Part shown: piece by piece, positions 16,726 through 24,273 of the stretch
Layout of the letters: every line of letters starts with the position of its first letter
Numbering within the stretch: the stretch's first letter is position 1
The notes under the pieces: generated by a model
The model's database searches: none
What the model saw: only the letters and a program-made list of their open reading frames with translations
Told to the model about the DNA's origin: nothing
NCBI GenBank assembly: GCA_964459065.1
Contig: CAYWMN010000026.1
Span: 1 to 24,278 of the forward strand
Direction of reading: 5' to 3'
DNA length: 24,278 nucleotides
Origin: JAMCXS01 sp964459065
GTDB taxonomy: Bacteria > Acidobacteriota > Terriglobia > UBA7540
Position numbers and translations under genes: made by a program

Positions 16726-16856
16726 GGAGTCAGGCGGTGGCGACCCTTTTGACGCCGCCGTTTTATCGTCTGACGTCCTCCCGGGGTTCGCATACGCACA
16801 CGGAATCCATGAGTCTTCGCACGATGGCGTCGATTGGGTTGGTACGTCCTCTTCAA
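16722..16856 (-). CDS. rpmH: 50S ribosomal protein L34 (TTG start)
   Basis: 44 aa beginning MKRTYQPNRRHRAKTHGF and ending RRRQKGRHRLTP, matching L34 along its whole length. The only start that gives the invariant MKRT opening is TTG at 16854-16856, preceded by AGGGAG 8 nt upstream. The stop overlaps the rnpA ATG (ATGA, 16722-16725), the usual rpmH-rnpA coupling. L34 sits at the base of the large ribosomal subunit. It is short and TTG-started, so easy to miss. Confidence 0.95.
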   Translation of the reverse strand: MKRTYQPNRRHRAKTHGFRVRMRTPGGRQTIKRRRQKGRHRLTP

Positions 16857-16902
16857 AGCGCTGGCTCCCTATTTGTGTAGTAACCTTAGACCTAATCCTC
16901 TA

Positions 16903-16931
16903 CCTTAACCTGTTGCTTCTCATCTCGTCAA
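16903..16931 (-). promoter_or_regulatory. Candidate promoter of the rpmH block
   Basis: On the minus strand TTGACG (16926-16931), 17 bases, then TTAAGG (16903-16908). The -35 is good and the -10 poor. It lies in the only gap (16857-16947) upstream of rpmH, so a promoter is expected here unless the block is read from further up. Confidence 0.35.
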
Positions 16932-16947
16932 GGTGAGACCGGCGGTC

Positions 16948-17442
16948 TTACACCACCTCAAGCTCAGCACTGATCGTGTCAACCGAACTCGAACCCACCC
17001 TGATGTCAAACTTGCCCGGCTCAACCACCCATTGCATATCAGCGTTGTAAAAGCCCAATTCCTTTGGTGTCAGCTTAAAAGGCACCCTCTTCGTCTCGCC
17101 CGCCCGCAAGTGAACGCGGCGAAAACCCGCAAGCTCCTTCACCGGCCGCGTCACGCTGCTGACCTGGTCCCGAAGGCAAAGCTGCGCCACTTCATCCCCT
17201 TCCCGCAAACCCGTATTGGTTACTTCAACGCTCACCGTCGTCTCACCTTCGCAAGCAATCCGGGCGGGCGATAGCTTGAGGCCGGAAAATTTAAAGCTCG
17301 TATAGCTCAACCCGTGCCCGAACGCAAAAAGCGGCCCGCGCTTTTCAAACAGGTAGGGAACGTCTGCCGAAGGCTTGCGATAGTAATAGGCCGAAAGTTG
17401 TCCCACCGTCCGGGGAAACGTGATCGGCAATTTGCTGCCGGG
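16948..17442 (-). pseudogene. C-terminal remnant of a GH3 beta-glucosidase-like enzyme
   Basis: About 165 codons match the end of family 3 glycoside hydrolases: PGSKLPITFPRTVGQL, LFAFGHGLSYTSFKFSGLKL (end of the alpha/beta C domain), then a fibronectin-III-like domain with VEVTNTGLREGDEVAQLCL and VSSVTRPVKELAGFRRVHL. Intact enzymes are about 700-880 aa, so roughly 550-700 N-terminal codons, with the catalytic TIM barrel and the aspartate nucleophile, are absent. Homology begins 10 nt after the isomerase stop codon, as if a deletion removed the 5' part. No ribosome site precedes the only possible start, TTG at 17430. The frame is otherwise clean to its natural end, so the loss is recent or the fragment is an assembly junction. 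Confidence 0.8.
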
Positions 17443-17452
17443 TAGGCCGCGC

Positions 17453-18304
17453 TTACGCGTGCACTTTGCGAAACGCCCGGAGCGACAACCGGGCGGTCTT
17501 CAACTCCGAATAATGGCTGTCGGCTTCCTGCTCGATCAGATAGTACTCGATGCCGCCGACGTTTTCAGCCGCCGCAAAAATCTTCTTCCACGGGGCAATG
17601 CCTTGTCCAATTAAGACGTTGAACTTTCTGGTGGGCGACCAATCCTTTACGTGCATGGAGCGAATGCGCCCGGGATTATCGCGGATATAGGCCACCGGGT
17701 CGCCGCCCGAATTCAGGCAGTTGCCCGTATCCAGTTGCAGGACAACACTCTTGTCGGTTTGGGAAGCAATAATGTCGATGGGCTTTTTGCCCTCAAGGGG
17801 CTGCCATTCGTGGTCATCATTGTGGTAGCCGGCGTGGAAGCCATGAGCCATCAAGGTCAGGTTGGCCTTGTTCAACATTTCGGCAACCCGCTTCCAGCCG
17901 TCCAGCGTGGGGATGGGGCCGGGCGAAGCCAGCATGATGTAACGCGTTCCCAAAATGTGGTTCAACTCCATCGCCTTGCCGATTCCGTCCGGCGTGAAGG
18001 ATTTGGTTTCATTATGGGTTGAGTAGCATCGGATGCCCAGACGGTCCAACTCCCGGCGCATTCGTTTGGCTTCATCCGGGCTCCACTGATAGTAGGGCGC
18101 AAAGAACTCCACACACTGGTAACCCATGTTCGCGACTTTCCTGACGGTTCCAGCCAAGTCTTTCTTCAGGTCATGGCGAACTGAGTAGAGTTCAAGTCCA
18201 ACCGGAACGGGCCGCGAACCCGCGGCAAGAGCGCCGGCGCCCAGCGGCGCCGCGGCCATCAAGCCAAGGAAAGAACGGCGGGAAAGAGTGTCATGTTTTT
18301 TCAT
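17453..18304 (-). CDS. Tat-exported sugar phosphate isomerase/epimerase-like TIM-barrel protein
   Basis: 283 aa. The N-terminus has a twin-arginine signal (Arg9-Arg10 in LSRRSFLGLMAAAPLGAG). The rest is a xylose-isomerase-like/AP-endonuclease-2 TIM barrel: GLELYSVRHDLKKD, GYQCVEFFAPYY, YSTHNE, AHGFHAGYHNDDHEW, VVLQLDTGNC, SMHVKDW and YYLIEQE; the Glu, Asp, His and Glu of these segments form the metal site expected for the family. Such Tat-tagged members are typical of sugar catabolism loci, but their substrates are rarely known. The ATG at 18302-18304 is chosen over a GTG 9 nt upstream because AAGGT lies 9 nt before it. A GH3 remnant follows directly. Confidence 0.85.
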   Translation of the reverse strand: MKKHDTLSRRSFLGLMAAAPLGAGALAAGSRPVPVGLELYSVRHDLKKDLAGTVRKVANMGYQCVEFFAPYYQWSPDEAKRMRRELDRLGIRCYSTHNETKSFTPDGIGKAMELNHILGTRYIMLASPGPIPTLDGWKRVAEMLNKANLTLMAHGFHAGYHNDDHEWQPLEGKKPIDIIASQTDKSVVLQLDTGNCLNSGGDPVAYIRDNPGRIRSMHVKDWSPTRKFNVLIGQGIAPWKKIFAAAENVGGIEYYLIEQEADSHYSELKTARLSLRAFRKVHA

Positions 18305-18776
18305 AGCAGCCACACCTTACCACAAGCTCTGGAACCCGGTTACAGGAAATCTCAGCAGCGGATGCTTTCAGGCTCAAGCAGTCCCGGCAGGTCCTCCGAA
18401 AAATGCTGGAAAGTTGTTCGAGTCTCAGGTAGCATGAGGTGGGCGATACGGGCGTGTTTTCATTGCTAATCAGCAGAGTGGGACAGTATTTGCATCTGAC
18501 CCAAAACTGTCCGAGAGATCAGTTGCGCCCCTTTCAAGGTGGAGCTAAAGTCGGATTGCGCCTTAAGCTAGTAGCTAATGTATTAACGGATTCTTTAGCC
18601 GGCCAAAACCTGGGAGGGGGAAAGGCATGGTCAAGAATGATATCTTTTGTCGCCATCTCCCGGGACTCAGGGAAGGCTATGAGATCCTGCCGCTCCGAGA
18701 TTTTCTATTCTCAAGTTAAGCCGGTCCGTCTCTCTTTACACTCAATAGTAAAAATCACTTGCATGGTAGGGGAAAA
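18305..18776. other. 472-nt divergent intergenic region
   Basis: Lies between the isomerase (-) and the coiled-coil gene (+), so it should hold both promoters. No consensus promoter pair was found. The region is less GC-rich and less codon-like than its surroundings. It contains the possible 30-codon ORF listed separately. No tRNA or repeat array was seen. Confidence 0.5.
18627..18719 (+). CDS. Possible 30-aa small ORF with strong ribosome site
   Basis: ATG at 18627 to TAA at 18717-18719. A purine-rich GGAGGGGG ends 6 nt before the ATG, a better ribosome site than most genes in this window. The peptide (MVKNDIFCRHLPGLREGYEI and ten more residues) resembles nothing I know. It ends 57 nt before the coiled-coil gene, on the same strand, so it could be a leader ORF or a small co-transcribed protein. 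It may also be chance. Confidence 0.3.
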   Translation: MVKNDIFCRHLPGLREGYEILPLRDFLFSS

Positions 18777-20591
18777 ATGAACTCACCACTCTCTCTAGTC
18801 CAAGAACTACGCGGAATTCGCGGAGGGCCCAAACAGGTGCAATCTGACCTTGAAGGTCTGCTGACACAAATCGAGGAAGCCCGCCGGGAATGGCAAGCAG
18901 AGATGGAACAGGCGCAGCAGATCTTCCGCGATCTGCTGGCGACGATTTCCGAGCTGTCAGGAGTCGAGCTCCCTGCCATGGCGATCGATGATCAAAGAGA
19001 GGGCAACACTTCGCTGAGAATCGGATTCAAGACCCTGAAGGATCGGATCCGGAACGACCTGGAATCCTATTCTGCTGCGGCCGCCGCCGAGGTGGGCAAG
19101 ACCGCCCACACCCAGGGGAAAACAATTCTGGAACCTCTCCGCAAGGAAATGGATGAGCAACTGGACAGCTTGACGGAAGAGTTTCGGGCCAAAATGCAGC
19201 AGCGTCTTGCGTCGGGACAGGATGAGGTAGCAGCCCAGGCACGGGCTAACGCGGAAGAAATTGTGCAAACTAAAATGAGCGAATTCGGCGAATGGCTCAA
19301 GTTCATGAGCGAAGCTGCGACGAAATCCGTGCCGGAAAAAGTTGAAAAGGCCGTGGAGCCCCACATCCGGGAAGTCTCCGATAGGCTTAAAGCTTCCTTC
19401 CAACAGCAACTCCATTTTGTGCTTCAAGACCAGGAAAAGTCCTTCCATGAGAAGGCTCGCGAGTTGCATGGCGAAATCGAAGCGCAAATCAACAAACTGG
19501 GAGAAGAGACCCGGCAAGCAAGCCAGCAACAGGCCGAAAAGGCAGCCCAAGCCCTCAACGACCGCCTTGAGAGCTTGGCCGATGAGGCGGTTAAAAAACT
19601 GGATGCCAAGGCCGAAGCGGGCGTTGAAAGGAACCTCGGACACTTCCGGCAGCGGATGGGTGAGTTGACATCGTCAGCAGGAGACAGCTTGCGCGCTTTT
19701 GCCGACCAGCAGGCGGATACTCTCCGGCAAAAACTCCAGGAAGTGACGCAGGAACTCCAGCAGAAGAGTACTGCCGATATTTCCGCCAACATCGATAAGA
19801 TTACCAAGGAAACCCTGGACGCCTCGCTCCAGCACCTGCGCGGACAAATGGAGAGTTCGCTCGAAGCTTCCAAGGGCGAACTGAAGGCCAACCTGGAAAC
19901 TCATATGCAAACGGTAAGACAACAAATGAACGACATGGGGCAATCCACCCGCGATTCATTTGCTCATGAAGTCACGGAACTCTCCGAGAAACTCAAGACG
20001 CTCAGCGCGAGCCTGGAAGCTGCAGAAAATGAGCACCTGGCCGCGGCCAAGGAAAACCTTGCGCAGATGACGCAGACGTCGCTCGATTCGGTTGCCGCCA
20101 GCCTGAAGCAAACCATTGAGAGTGAAGTTGGAAAGGTCCAAAATACACTTCAGGAATTCCAGGGCAAACTCTCAGCCGACAATGAGCAGCACTTCCGCGA
20201 AGCCATGGACGCGCGGCTGAAGGAGGGGCTTGCGCAGCTTCAGGCCAAAGCGCAGCAAACGGCCGTGCAGGCGGCAGCGGAAGTTCAGGCCAGTTCGGAT
20301 CAAGTAATCCACGGGCTCACCGAGACGGTCAACAAGGAAGTCAACACGGCAACCTCCTTGCTGAAAGACTGGGCGCGCCAGACCACCGCATGGGCGGAAT
20401 CGACCATCAAGAATTCGCTTGAAACCTATCGCGGTGAAATCGCTCAACTGAGTAGCAGCGTGCTGGAGCGGCAGCGCCAGACGATCCACGAAAGCTTCGG
20501 GGATCTTCAAGACCGTTTGGAGCAGGCGGCCTCGATCCTGGGAAATCTTAACGGGAAACAGCCGGAAGAAACCAACAATGAAGCCGCCTAG
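18777..20591 (+). CDS. Long alpha-helical coiled-coil protein, function unknown
   Basis: 604 aa, no signal peptide or transmembrane segment. The sequence is almost wholly Ala/Gln/Glu/Lys/Leu heptad-like helix with very few prolines and, as far as I can see, no cysteine. It resembles apolipoprotein A/E-like or methyl-accepting-protein helical bundles in composition only. Recurring blocks such as LRKEMDEQLDSLTEEFRAKM, LNDRLESLADEAVKKLDAKA and LRGQMESSLEASKGELKANL suggest an internally repeated rod. The N-terminal 90 residues (with RREWQAEMEQAQQIFRDLL) look like a separate helical head. ATG at 18777 is chosen because AGGGGAA stands 4-5 nt before it; an in-frame TTG upstream lacks one. I do not recognise a family; a cytoplasmic scaffold is a guess. 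Two dyads follow its stop. Confidence 0.85.
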   Translation: MNSPLSLVQELRGIRGGPKQVQSDLEGLLTQIEEARREWQAEMEQAQQIFRDLLATISELSGVELPAMAIDDQREGNTSLRIGFKTLKDRIRNDLESYSAAAAAEVGKTAHTQGKTILEPLRKEMDEQLDSLTEEFRAKMQQRLASGQDEVAAQARANAEEIVQTKMSEFGEWLKFMSEAATKSVPEKVEKAVEPHIREVSDRLKASFQQQLHFVLQDQEKSFHEKARELHGEIEAQINKLGEETRQASQQQAEKAAQALNDRLESLADEAVKKLDAKAEAGVERNLGHFRQRMGELTSSAGDSLRAFADQQADTLRQKLQEVTQELQQKSTADISANIDKITKETLDASLQHLRGQMESSLEASKGELKANLETHMQTVRQQMNDMGQSTRDSFAHEVTELSEKLKTLSASLEAAENEHLAAAKENLAQMTQTSLDSVAASLKQTIESEVGKVQNTLQEFQGKLSADNEQHFREAMDARLKEGLAQLQAKAQQTAVQAAAEVQASSDQVIHGLTETVNKEVNTATSLLKDWARQTTAWAESTIKNSLETYRGEIAQLSSSVLERQRQTIHESFGDLQDRLEQAASILGNLNGKQPEETNNEAA

Positions 20592-20643
20592 GAAACCGGC
20601 GGAAAAAATTAAGAACAGCTTTCAATCCCTTTTTGAGGCGACT

Positions 20644-20673
20644 CCCCGGAAGACGAAGACCCGGCTTCCGGGG
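20644..20673. terminator. 9-bp perfect GC-rich inverted repeat after the coiled-coil gene
   Basis: CCCCGGAAG (20644-20652) and CTTCCGGGG (20665-20673) pair perfectly around a 12-nt loop, 52 nt after the stop. No T tract follows, so it is a stable RNA hairpin that may protect the transcript end or slow polymerase, not a classical terminator. Confidence 0.45.
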
Positions 20674-20681
20674 ACGCTGGC

Positions 20682-20700
20682 CTGAAATTCCCAATTTCAG
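20682..20700. repeat. 8-bp perfect AT-rich inverted repeat
   Basis: CTGAAATT (20682-20689), CCC, AATTTCAG (20693-20700). It lies 8 nt after the GC hairpin and about 25 nt upstream of a possible -10 box of the next gene. It could be the second half of a bipartite terminator (TTCCTTT follows) or an operator for the glycosidase-like gene. Confidence 0.5.
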
Positions 20701-20923
20701 CGTTCCTTTAAATCCACTCCTGTCATACAATGGCGCCTGCCGTTTGAATGCTTCGTGTGCGGGGCTCCGCCTGAATCATCCGGGGACCCGTCCCAGGCGT
20801 CCCGAACCTCAGGTTGCGCGATTCGGGAGTCCCGCCGGCAAATCAACCAGTAAGAGGGTTTCGCAGTCTGGAAAACCGGCAAAGCATCGTACCGGAATTC
20901 CGCTGCAGAGAGGCAAGGTAAGG

Positions 20924-23173
20924 ATGAGCAACGTGGGCCGAAGGGATTTTTTGGCAATATTGGGCGCTGGACTGGGAGCAACAGTTCTACCCCAGGACGC
21001 TGCCGCCGCCGCTCCAACCACCCAGCTTCGGGATGCGACCTCCGAGAGCGTTGCCGCAGAAGCCGAAGATCGCGCCGCCGCGATTGATTTCCGTTATACG
21101 CCGCTTGCATGGCAGACCGCATACGGCTTCCCTGACGATCACCATAAGAGCCTGATCGGCGAACTGGGCGAACTGCGCTACGGAAACCCGGGCCGCGGCT
21201 ATCCGAACGACTACTTCCCAGAGGTCGTGGAATTTTCTCTGCTCGGCATGGAGGCCGACAAGGTAGCCAGCCAGCAGTTGGAGGCCCCCGGCGTACCCAT
21301 CGTCCACACACGGATCGACCGTCCGGAAGCCTATATTGAACTGACCACCTTCGCAACCAACGAACCTGCGGAAGGACGCGTCGATAATGTGATCATGGAA
21401 GTCCGCCCACGGACACAAAAGGAACTCCATGTGACCCCGCTACTAAAAATAAGAACCGGGCGAGAATTGAAAGTCACCCGGGGAACCAATACCACCACCG
21501 TCAGCTTCGGCGAGCCAGGCTCATTATTCGTCGCCATGAACTCGCCGATCCACGGCAGTGGAAAAACAGGGACTGGGTTTAACGTGACGTTGAAGGATGG
21601 AATTTCAAGCGGCGACCGCCCCTTAATGTGCTTTTTCCGCTTTCCGCAGCAGGGCCAAGGGCTTGAAAAACTTGCGGATGGGATGACAAAGCCCCAGGAA
21701 CTCCTGGCCTCCGCTCGCAACTATTGGCAGTCATGGACCCCTTATGGGGGCAAAGTTTCCTTCAATCTCCCGGACCGCTATGGACAATTTCTGGTGTCCT
21801 GCGCGCGCAACATCCAGCAGGCGCGGGAAGTTCGCGACGGGAAGCTGACGTTCCAGGTGGGGCCCACGGTCTACCGGGGACTCTGGATCGTGGACGGCAA
21901 TTTTATTTTGGAAGCTGCCCGATACCTGGGTTACGACGCCGACGCGCAACAAGGTCTGGAAACCGAGTGGTCGCGGCAGGTGCCCGAAGGCGGAATCTTT
22001 GCCAGTGCCGGACACGAGCACTGGAAGGATACCGGCATCGCCATGTTCACCATGGTCCGGCAGGCTGAGCTTGCCCAGGACTGGAGCTACTTCCGCAAAA
22101 TGAAGCCCCATGTTCTGCAGGCGATTAACTTCTTAAAGAATCTTCGGGACCGGGCAATGAAAGGTAACAGCATTAACGGGAAGTATGGCCTGCTGCCGCC
22201 CGGGTTTGGCGACGGAGGACTGGGAGGCATTGAGTTCGAATTGACCAACACCGTGTGGGTGCTGGCAGGATTAAGAGCAGTAACGCGCGCCGCCAACCGC
22301 CTCAATCTTTCAGGGTTCGAATCCGCAACGCGGTTCTACCACGAGCTGCGCAGTTCCTTCTTCGCGGCAGCCCCCAAGGAAATGCGGCGCTACCCGACGG
22401 GCTTCGAATACCTGCCGATGCTGATGAAAGAAGATCCGGCGTGGTCTCTACCGGATCCATGGGACCGGCCTCTGCCGCAAACGGGCCAGTGGGCGCTTTC
22501 CCACGCCATTTATCCCGGTTTGGTTTTCAGCAAGCAGGATCCCATCGTGCAAGGACACATTCACCTGATGCAGGCCTGCACACAGGAGGATGTGCCGGCG
22601 GAAACCGGGTGGCTGCACCACGGCGGCTTATGGACCTACAACGCTCCTTTTGTCGCACACGTTTACTTGTGGGCCGGCCTGAAAGATTGGGGACGCCTCA
22701 CCTTCAACGGCTTTCTGAACCACGCGAGCCCGCTTTACTGCTGGCGCGAGGAGCAGCCGTTGCGCGGCTCTCTGGTGGCCCACTATGTTGGCGACATGCC
22801 GCACAACTGGGCCAGCGCCGAGTGCGTTCTCTATCTGCGGCACATGCTGGCGCTGGAGGATGATGAAGACCTGCGGCTGCTGGCGGGCATCGGAGATTTC
22901 GAGCTCATCGGCCAGGATCCCTACCGTCTCGAGGAATCCCCCACAAGGTTTGGCAGGGTCAGCCTGGCGCTGGAACCCCTGGACCGGAACAAGGGATGGC
23001 GGCTGAAATTCAAGCGGGGTTCGGGTCCCGCGCCCGCCACCGTCCACCTGCCGGCGAATCTCGGAGAGCGATTTCACTTTGCGGGAATTGAAAACGCCAA
23101 GGCGAGCCGCAAGGGGAACATCATCCTGGTGACGCCGGAAGCAACCGCCTGGACGGCAACCTGGAAAGCGTAA
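20924..23173 (+). CDS. Tat-exported six-hairpin glycosidase-like protein
   Basis: 749 aa from the ATG at 20924, which follows AAGGTAAGG and gives a twin-arginine signal at the very N-terminus (Arg6-Arg7 in GRRDFLAILGAGLGA). Residues about 50-270 look like a beta-rich N-terminal domain; about 280-640 look like an (alpha/alpha)6 barrel, with GPTVYRGLWIVDGNFILEAA, EHWKDTGIAMFTMVRQAELA, GLLPPGFGDGGLGG, ELTNTVWVLAGLRA and GWLHHGGLWTYNAPFVAHVY; a short beta C-domain follows. This is the architecture of six-hairpin glycosidases (GH78 rhamnosidases and relatives), but the GH78 active-site motifs are not evident and I cannot name the family. Acidic residues in the WIVDGNF and EHWKD segments are candidate catalytic or substrate-binding groups. 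Convergent with a RhaT-like permease. The fold is moderately sure, the substrate unknown. Confidence 0.7.
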   Translation: MSNVGRRDFLAILGAGLGATVLPQDAAAAAPTTQLRDATSESVAAEAEDRAAAIDFRYTPLAWQTAYGFPDDHHKSLIGELGELRYGNPGRGYPNDYFPEVVEFSLLGMEADKVASQQLEAPGVPIVHTRIDRPEAYIELTTFATNEPAEGRVDNVIMEVRPRTQKELHVTPLLKIRTGRELKVTRGTNTTTVSFGEPGSLFVAMNSPIHGSGKTGTGFNVTLKDGISSGDRPLMCFFRFPQQGQGLEKLADGMTKPQELLASARNYWQSWTPYGGKVSFNLPDRYGQFLVSCARNIQQAREVRDGKLTFQVGPTVYRGLWIVDGNFILEAARYLGYDADAQQGLETEWSRQVPEGGIFASAGHEHWKDTGIAMFTMVRQAELAQDWSYFRKMKPHVLQAINFLKNLRDRAMKGNSINGKYGLLPPGFGDGGLGGIEFELTNTVWVLAGLRAVTRAANRLNLSGFESATRFYHELRSSFFAAAPKEMRRYPTGFEYLPMLMKEDPAWSLPDPWDRPLPQTGQWALSHAIYPGLVFSKQDPIVQGHIHLMQACTQEDVPAETGWLHHGGLWTYNAPFVAHVYLWAGLKDWGRLTFNGFLNHASPLYCWREEQPLRGSLVAHYVGDMPHNWASAECVLYLRHMLALEDDEDLRLLAGIGDFELIGQDPYRLEESPTRFGRVSLALEPLDRNKGWRLKFKRGSGPAPATVHLPANLGERFHFAGIENAKASRKGNIILVTPEATAWTATWKA

Positions 23174-23268
23174 CAGCGCGGAAGGCCGGCCGGGCATTGT
23201 CAAACGTGAAGGCTTCGCCGGGTTGCAGAGGCTGGCGTTGTTCCAGACGCGCCCAAGTTCAGGCAAAT

Positions 23269-24273
23269 TCAGAAAAGTCCGCCCAGGTTGAGAACGACCA
23301 CTGCAAGAAGGGTAAAAACCACGGCGCTGGTCAGAATCCGCTTTGTCCTGGCGGACGTCGACTTCCACTCGCCTGACAGGACGCCCAGGGTATTCGCCGA
23401 TAGAATCTGCGCGGCAATAAATAACGTGAAGCCGACCGAAGTTCCATACTTGCCCACAAGGGTGGCGCCGACGCCATAGCCGACAATGCCCCCAAGCCAA
23501 AGAAAAGCCATCGTCAAACTCAGCGCCGTTTCTCGGAGCGATCCCGCCGCGCCAAAGGCCCCCCAGGTTCGGTTCCTCGACAGAAGATAAAGACAATAAA
23601 GCAAATTGGGAATAAAGCCCGCGCCGAAGATCAGCGCCCAGACGGCATAGGGAGCCGCCAGGGCATTCGCGCCCAGCGCCGAGCTGCGCCCAACCAGAGG
23701 GCCGCTGAAGGCGAAGCCCAGGTTCCAGGCCGAACCCACAATGCCCGTGAAAATGCAGATTCCAAGTCCCACGGCAAAACTGTAGTTGATTCCGCTTTGT
23801 TCCGGGCCACGCGAAGGCTGTTCGAGCTCGCGCCGGCGGCCGGCTTTGCCGAAGAAATAAAGTCCCAGGACAAGGATGGGAATGCCGGCGAGCAACAAAA
23901 TACCCCTCGGCTGAAACAGCCCCGCCGGGTCAAGCGCCAGCAGAGGAATCAGGGAACCCGAAAGGCACGCAAGGCCCGAAACCACGGCAAAGGCAAGCGC
24001 CATGCCCACAGCGCTGATCCCGATCCCAAAAGTTGTTTGCGTGATGCCCCAAACAAACCCAAAGGCCAGGGGATAGATCAACACATGGCGGGGAACCTGG
24101 CGGTAGAGTTCTCCCAGGTGAGGAACAAAGCCGATGGCCAAAAGCCAGGGCAAGACCACCAGTGCGGCAATCGAGAAAACCAGCCAGGTGTTTTCCCAAC
24201 GCCAGCATCGCGTGCGCTTCATGGGCAGCGCAAAGCTGCCGTTCAGCGCACCGCCGAGAAAGATAATCGCCAT
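23269..24273 (-). CDS. RhaT-like L-rhamnose/proton symporter family permease (5' end at window edge)
   Basis: At least 334 aa with about ten hydrophobic helices. The opening GGALNGSFALPMKRTRCWRWENTWLVFS and then WGITQTTFGIGISAVGMALA match the RhaT family of the drug/metabolite transporter superfamily, which import sugars with protons. E. coli RhaT is 344 aa. The first in-window ATG (24271-24273) lies in the middle of what is normally the first helix, so 5-15 residues probably lie beyond the edge. Only 5 nt of upstream sequence are present. Convergent with the glycosidase-like gene (95 nt gap). RhaT-like proteins of this clade are found next to many sugar loci, so rhamnose itself is not certain. 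Confidence 0.85.
   Translation of the reverse strand: MAIIFLGGALNGSFALPMKRTRCWRWENTWLVFSIAALVVLPWLLAIGFVPHLGELYRQVPRHVLIYPLAFGFVWGITQTTFGIGISAVGMALAFAVVSGLACLSGSLIPLLALDPAGLFQPRGILLLAGIPILVLGLYFFGKAGRRRELEQPSRGPEQSGINYSFAVGLGICIFTGIVGSAWNLGFAFSGPLVGRSSALGANALAAPYAVWALIFGAGFIPNLLYCLYLLSRNRTWGAFGAAGSLRETALSLTMAFLWLGGIVGYGVGATLVGKYGTSVGFTLFIAAQILSANTLGVLSGEWKSTSARTKRILTSAVVFTLLAVVVLNLGGLF

Larger units (their letters stand above)
20592..20923. other. 332-nt intergenic region with two dyads and a possible promoter
   Basis: Between the coiled-coil gene and the glycosidase-like gene, both on +. It holds the two inverted repeats listed separately and a TACAAT (20726-20731) that could be a -10 box, with a weak TTCCTT 17 nt upstream. 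That would leave a leader of about 190 nt before the ATG at 20924. The open frame reaching back to 20633 lacks protein character, so it is treated as leader. Confidence 0.45.

Noticed and set aside
18439..18780. 113-codon open frame in the region before the coiled-coil gene
   Set aside because: No ribosome site, no recognisable pattern, and it runs into the start region of the coiled-coil gene in another frame.
20633..20923. Upstream extension of the glycosidase-like frame
   Set aside because: The segment crosses both inverted repeats, is Arg/Pro-rich and would bury the twin-arginine signal about 100 residues inside the protein.
22628..23596. Long minus-strand open frame across the glycosidase and permease ends
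   Set aside because: Overlaps two well-supported genes, lacks family motifs and has the composition of a GC-rich shadow frame.
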